From: Desulfobacteraceae bacterium
GTDB taxonomy: Bacteria > Desulfobacterota > Desulfobacteria > Desulfobacterales > Desulfatirhabdiaceae
Assembly: GCA_027325475.1 (NCBI GenBank)
Contig: DAIEFO010000129.1
Span: 1-6,577, forward strand
Length of the DNA stretch: 6,577 bases
Reading direction: 5' to 3'
Shown here piece after piece: positions 4,206 through 6,577 of the stretch; position 1 is the stretch's first letter; every line of letters starts with the position of its first letter. The translations under genes were made by a program, and so were the position numbers. The notes beneath the pieces are model-generated. The model did not search any database, had not been told where the DNA came from, and saw only the letters and a program-made list of their open reading frames with translations.

Positions 4206-5734
4206 AAACCTTTTCCCCTATCCAAAGTACGATATTGTATGGCTTCGGCCAAATGTTCCATCTGAATGTCCGAACTCTGACTCAAATCCGCTATGGTGCG
4301 GGATATTTTCAATATCCGGTTGTAAGCCCTGGCGGAAAGCCCCAGCCTGTCAACCGCAGATTCCAAAAGCGCATGACTGTCATGGGTGATCCGACAATAC
4401 TTCTTGATATGCCGGCTCGACATCTGAGCGTTGGAAAATATAGCCGTTTGTGAAAATCTTTCAGACTGAATAGCTCTGGCCATATTGACGCGGCCCCGTA
4501 TTTCTTCAGATGTTTCCGAAGATTTCTGTATGATGAGATCCTTATATGGCACAGCAGGCACATCAACATGAAGGTCTATCCGATCAAGGAGAGGCCCGGA
4601 TATTTTAGATCGGTATTTGTGAATCTGCTGCGCCGTACAGGAACATTCATGCTTCGGATCGGAATAAAATCCGCAAGGACAGGGATTCATGGCGGCTACC
4701 AGCATAAAACTGGATGGGTAGGTAATGGTGGTGGCGGCTCTGGAAATGGTGACTTTCTGATCTTCCAGCGGCTGACGCAATACTTCCAGTACATGTTTTT
4801 TAAATTCGGACAGTTCATCCAGAAACAAGACCCCGTTATGCGCCAGACTGACCTCACCAGGCCTGGGAATATGCCCGCCGCCTATCAGCCCGGCATCGGA
4901 AATTGTGTGGTGCGGAGAACGAAACGGCCTCCGGGTTATCAGCGCCTGATCACGCTGAAGCATCCCGGACACACTGAAGATTTTGGTGGTCTCGATGGAC
5001 TCATCGAAGGTAATGGGCGGAAGAATGGATGGCAACCTCTTGGCCAGCATCGTTTTCCCGGAACCAGGAGGCCCGATCATGATGAGATTGTGTCCGCCTG
5101 CCGCTGCAATTTCTAGCGCTCGTTTCACATGCTCCTGCCCCATAACGTCGGCGTAATCCAGATCAAACGCATCGCTCCGGTCGAAAATTCTCGAAATATC
5201 GGTCTGCTCCGGCATAATCGTCGTAAACCCTCTGAAAAAATCTACAAGTTCAGACAGGGTTTTAACTGGCAATACCCGGATGTTCTGAATCACGGATGCT
5301 TCCAAACGGTTTTCATATGGGACAACAATATTGGAATATCCGGACAGCTTCGCGCTTTGCGCCATGGGCAACGACCCGTTTACCGGCTTGATACGTCCAT
5401 CCAGAGACAACTCACCCAGAAAAAGATAACGGGAAATCACCTCCTGTGAAATCAGCTTGCCGGCCGTCAGTATGCCAACGGCAATAGGAAGATCGAATCC
5501 GGTGCCTTCTTTTTTGATGCTGGCCGGAGCCAGATTCACGGTAATGCGATCATCCGGAAATGTATATCCAGAATTGCTGATAGCGGACTTGACCCGCTCC
5601 TTGCTTTCTTTAACCGAGGCTTCCGGAAGACCGACAATGGTAAAGTTCGGCAGTCCATATGCAATGTCCACTTCCACTTCGACGATATAGGCGTCAACAC
5701 CAATGACGGCGCCACTCAGTATTTTGGCCAGCAT
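4202..5734 (-). CDS. comM: ComM/YifB-family AAA+ ATPase (magnesium-chelatase-like)
   Basis: Predicted 510 aa, as expected for the family (about 500-510). Residues 1-165 form the N-terminal ChlI-type (Lon-protease-like fold) domain, beginning MLAKILSGAVIGVDAY with GLPNFTIVGLP. The AAA+ core has Walker A GPPGSGKT (221-228), Walker B VLFLDE (302-307) and the LLDRID segment (R385). The family's Cys cluster CPCG-x9-CSC (C352, C354, C364, C366) may bind metal. A C-terminal helical Mg_chelatase_C domain follows (about 405-505). In naturally competent bacteria ComM is a hexameric helicase that promotes branch migration during integration of transformed DNA; here its role in recombination is inferred. 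It is not a chlorophyll-pathway chelatase. The ATG at 5734 is chosen because GAGG lies 8 nt upstream and the N-terminus matches the family; an in-frame extension to 5797 would overlap the upstream gene. The stop overlaps uppP by 4 nt. Confidence 0.94.
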   Translation of the reverse strand: MLAKILSGAVIGVDAYIVEVEVDIAYGLPNFTIVGLPEASVKESKERVKSAISNSGYTFPDDRITVNLAPASIKKEGTGFDLPIAVGILTAGKLISQEVISRYLFLGELSLDGRIKPVNGSLPMAQSAKLSGYSNIVVPYENRLEASVIQNIRVLPVKTLSELVDFFRGFTTIMPEQTDISRIFDRSDAFDLDYADVMGQEHVKRALEIAAAGGHNLIMIGPPGSGKTMLAKRLPSILPPITFDESIETTKIFSVSGMLQRDQALITRRPFRSPHHTISDAGLIGGGHIPRPGEVSLAHNGVLFLDELSEFKKHVLEVLRQPLEDQKVTISRAATTITYPSSFMLVAAMNPCPCGFYSDPKHECSCTAQQIHKYRSKISGPLLDRIDLHVDVPAVPYKDLIIQKSSETSEEIRGRVNMARAIQSERFSQTAIFSNAQMSSRHIKKYCRITHDSHALLESAVDRLGLSARAYNRILKISRTIADLSQSSDIQMEHLAEAIQYRTLDRGKGL

Positions 5735-5759
5735 GGGATATTCCTCTTCATATCGGTAA

Positions 5760-6577
5760 TCATCCAGATGAATGCACCAGTTCAGAGGCAGGAACAATCT
5801 GAACGCTCCGATTCAACTCTGGTAATTCCTCCTGCAAAACCTGATATGTCATCATATGAGGATGACCAATGGCCACTGCCTGCCCTTTATGAAGCGCTTT
5901 TTGAATCAGCAATCGAAACTGCCTGCGAATGGCTTCGGCCTCCTGAATGTTGTCCAGAAAAACATCTCGCTCCGCATAAGGGACATGCAGCAACCGGGCG
6001 GACGAGGCCACCTTGCTCTCCGGAGTTGTTTTACTGTCAATAAAAAACAATTGGCGGCGTTTGATAACGGAACATATCTGGTTCATCTGATCCGAAGATG
6101 CGGTCAGGCGGGATCCCATATGATTGTTGACACCCTTGATATACGGAACAGCGTCTATGTCATCCCTTAATTGGCGCAGCAATGTATCGGGAGACATCCG
6201 CGTTAAGAGCGCTCCTGGCCCCGGATTGATCGCCGGATATTCGATCGGTTCCATAGGAATGTGCAGCATCAGTTCGATTCCGTTTTCCCTGGCCATTTCC
6301 ACAACCTGGCGTTCATGCGAACTGAACGGTAAAACCGAAAATGTCACCGCCGTCTTCAGTTGAATGAAGCGAAGCGCCATCTGTGCGTTGTACCCCATAT
6401 CATCTATGATAATCGCCACTTTGGGCGGTTTTTTTTCCGGAAAAGGTTTGGGAGGCGTAACCGGTGGCGGAGACGGCGTTTCGGTTTTGGGAAATACTTC
6501 ATATACCGGCGGTGGGTGAATGGGAAGCCTCAAAATCTCAGGAGCGGATGCCACTGGCACAGGCGGTGAAACCTTCT
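5760..6577 (-). CDS. Divergent polysaccharide deacetylase family protein (5' end outside window)
   Basis: The frame is open to the window edge, so the start is missing. The visible 272 codons begin with a Pro-rich linker of about 50 residues (PPPV, PSPPPVTPPKPFPEKKPP), typical of a spacer behind an N-terminal membrane anchor or signal peptide. The divergent polysaccharide deacetylase domain follows (PF04748, YibQ type). Motifs, counted from the GTG at 6560, are IIIDDMGY (D53, D54), LMLHIPMEP (H100), GVNNHMGS (H147), FFIDSKTT (D175) and AIGHPH (H233, H235). Asp and His residues in such positions bind metal in NodB-like deacetylases. Probable role: periplasmic deacetylation or trimming of peptidoglycan or another envelope glycan; the substrate is unproven. 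That GTG lacks a ribosome binding site and would cut into the linker, so it is not taken as the start. The stop is 25 nt before comM, so the two are likely co-transcribed. Confidence 0.9.
   Translation of the reverse strand, partial: KVSPPVPVASAPEILRLPIHPPPVYEVFPKTETPSPPPVTPPKPFPEKKPPKVAIIIDDMGYNAQMALRFIQLKTAVTFSVLPFSSHERQVVEMARENGIELMLHIPMEPIEYPAINPGPGALLTRMSPDTLLRQLRDDIDAVPYIKGVNNHMGSRLTASSDQMNQICSVIKRRQLFFIDSKTTPESKVASSARLLHVPYAERDVFLDNIQEAEAIRRQFRLLIQKALHKGQAVAIGHPHMMTYQVLQEELPELNRSVQIVPASELVHSSG

Noticed and set aside
4568..5449. Two + strand open frames of 182 and 106 codons
   Set aside because: Both lie antisense within comM, lack ribosome binding sites and look like reverse-strand shadows.
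5735..5797. Longer N-terminus for ComM starting at 5797
   Set aside because: The extra 21 residues overlap the end of the deacetylase gene, do not resemble the family, and the ribosome binding site sits before the ATG at 5734.

Overview
The window looks like chromosomal DNA of a Gram-negative bacterium, most likely a Desulfobacterota (sulfate-reducer-type 'deltaproteobacterial') relative. This is inferred from protein sequence character, from an operon that pairs a periplasmic divergent polysaccharide deacetylase with a ComM/YifB ATPase and UppP, and from an IS21-type element carrying two small accessory genes of a kind I associate with that phylum. No species can be named from the sequence alone.

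Left part, 1-2321: an IS21-family insertion sequence, read entirely on the minus strand and cut off by the left edge of the window. From its outer end inward it has a terminus at about 2321 (TGTCAGCGGCGACCTG... on the minus strand) with a second degenerate terminal repeat 25 bp further in. An AT-rich leader with a plausible promoter follows. Then come a 153-aa zinc-finger-like protein with three evenly spaced PLQD motifs, a 131-aa winged-helix-like protein starting at TTG, and istA, a DDE transposase of which 418 codons are visible. The three genes are tightly packed, and the second overlaps istA by 8 nt. The istB helper ATPase expected downstream would lie beyond the left edge.

Middle part, 2322-3126: a decayed accessory stretch. 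It begins with the 3' end of a gene apparently broken by the element and a 57-aa ORF coupled to it by an ATGA overlap. A 62-aa open remnant without a credible start follows. Two 44-bp copies of an imperfect direct repeat lie about 306 bp apart, each at the 3' end of one of these reading frames. The stretch 2886-3126 has no gene that I can support.

Right part, 3127-6577: apparently core chromosome, all on the minus strand. tRNA-Lys(CUU) with encoded CCA has its own near-consensus promoter and an intrinsic terminator. Upstream of it is a three-gene cluster transcribed right to left: a divergent polysaccharide deacetylase (5' end outside the window), comM/yifB and uppP. The genes are 25 nt apart and then overlap by 4 nt, so they probably form one operon whose promoter is beyond the right edge. 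Two of the three products act on the cell envelope (peptidoglycan or glycan deacetylation, lipid-carrier recycling); ComM is a DNA-processing AAA+ ATPase.

The most unusual signal is in the insertion sequence. The three PLQD motifs of the zinc-finger gene are encoded by an identical 12-mer at an exact 69-bp period. The first of them is perfectly complementary over 9 nt to the translation start (TTG codon and spacer) of the next gene, and an 8-nt part of the same start-region sequence recurs just upstream of istA.
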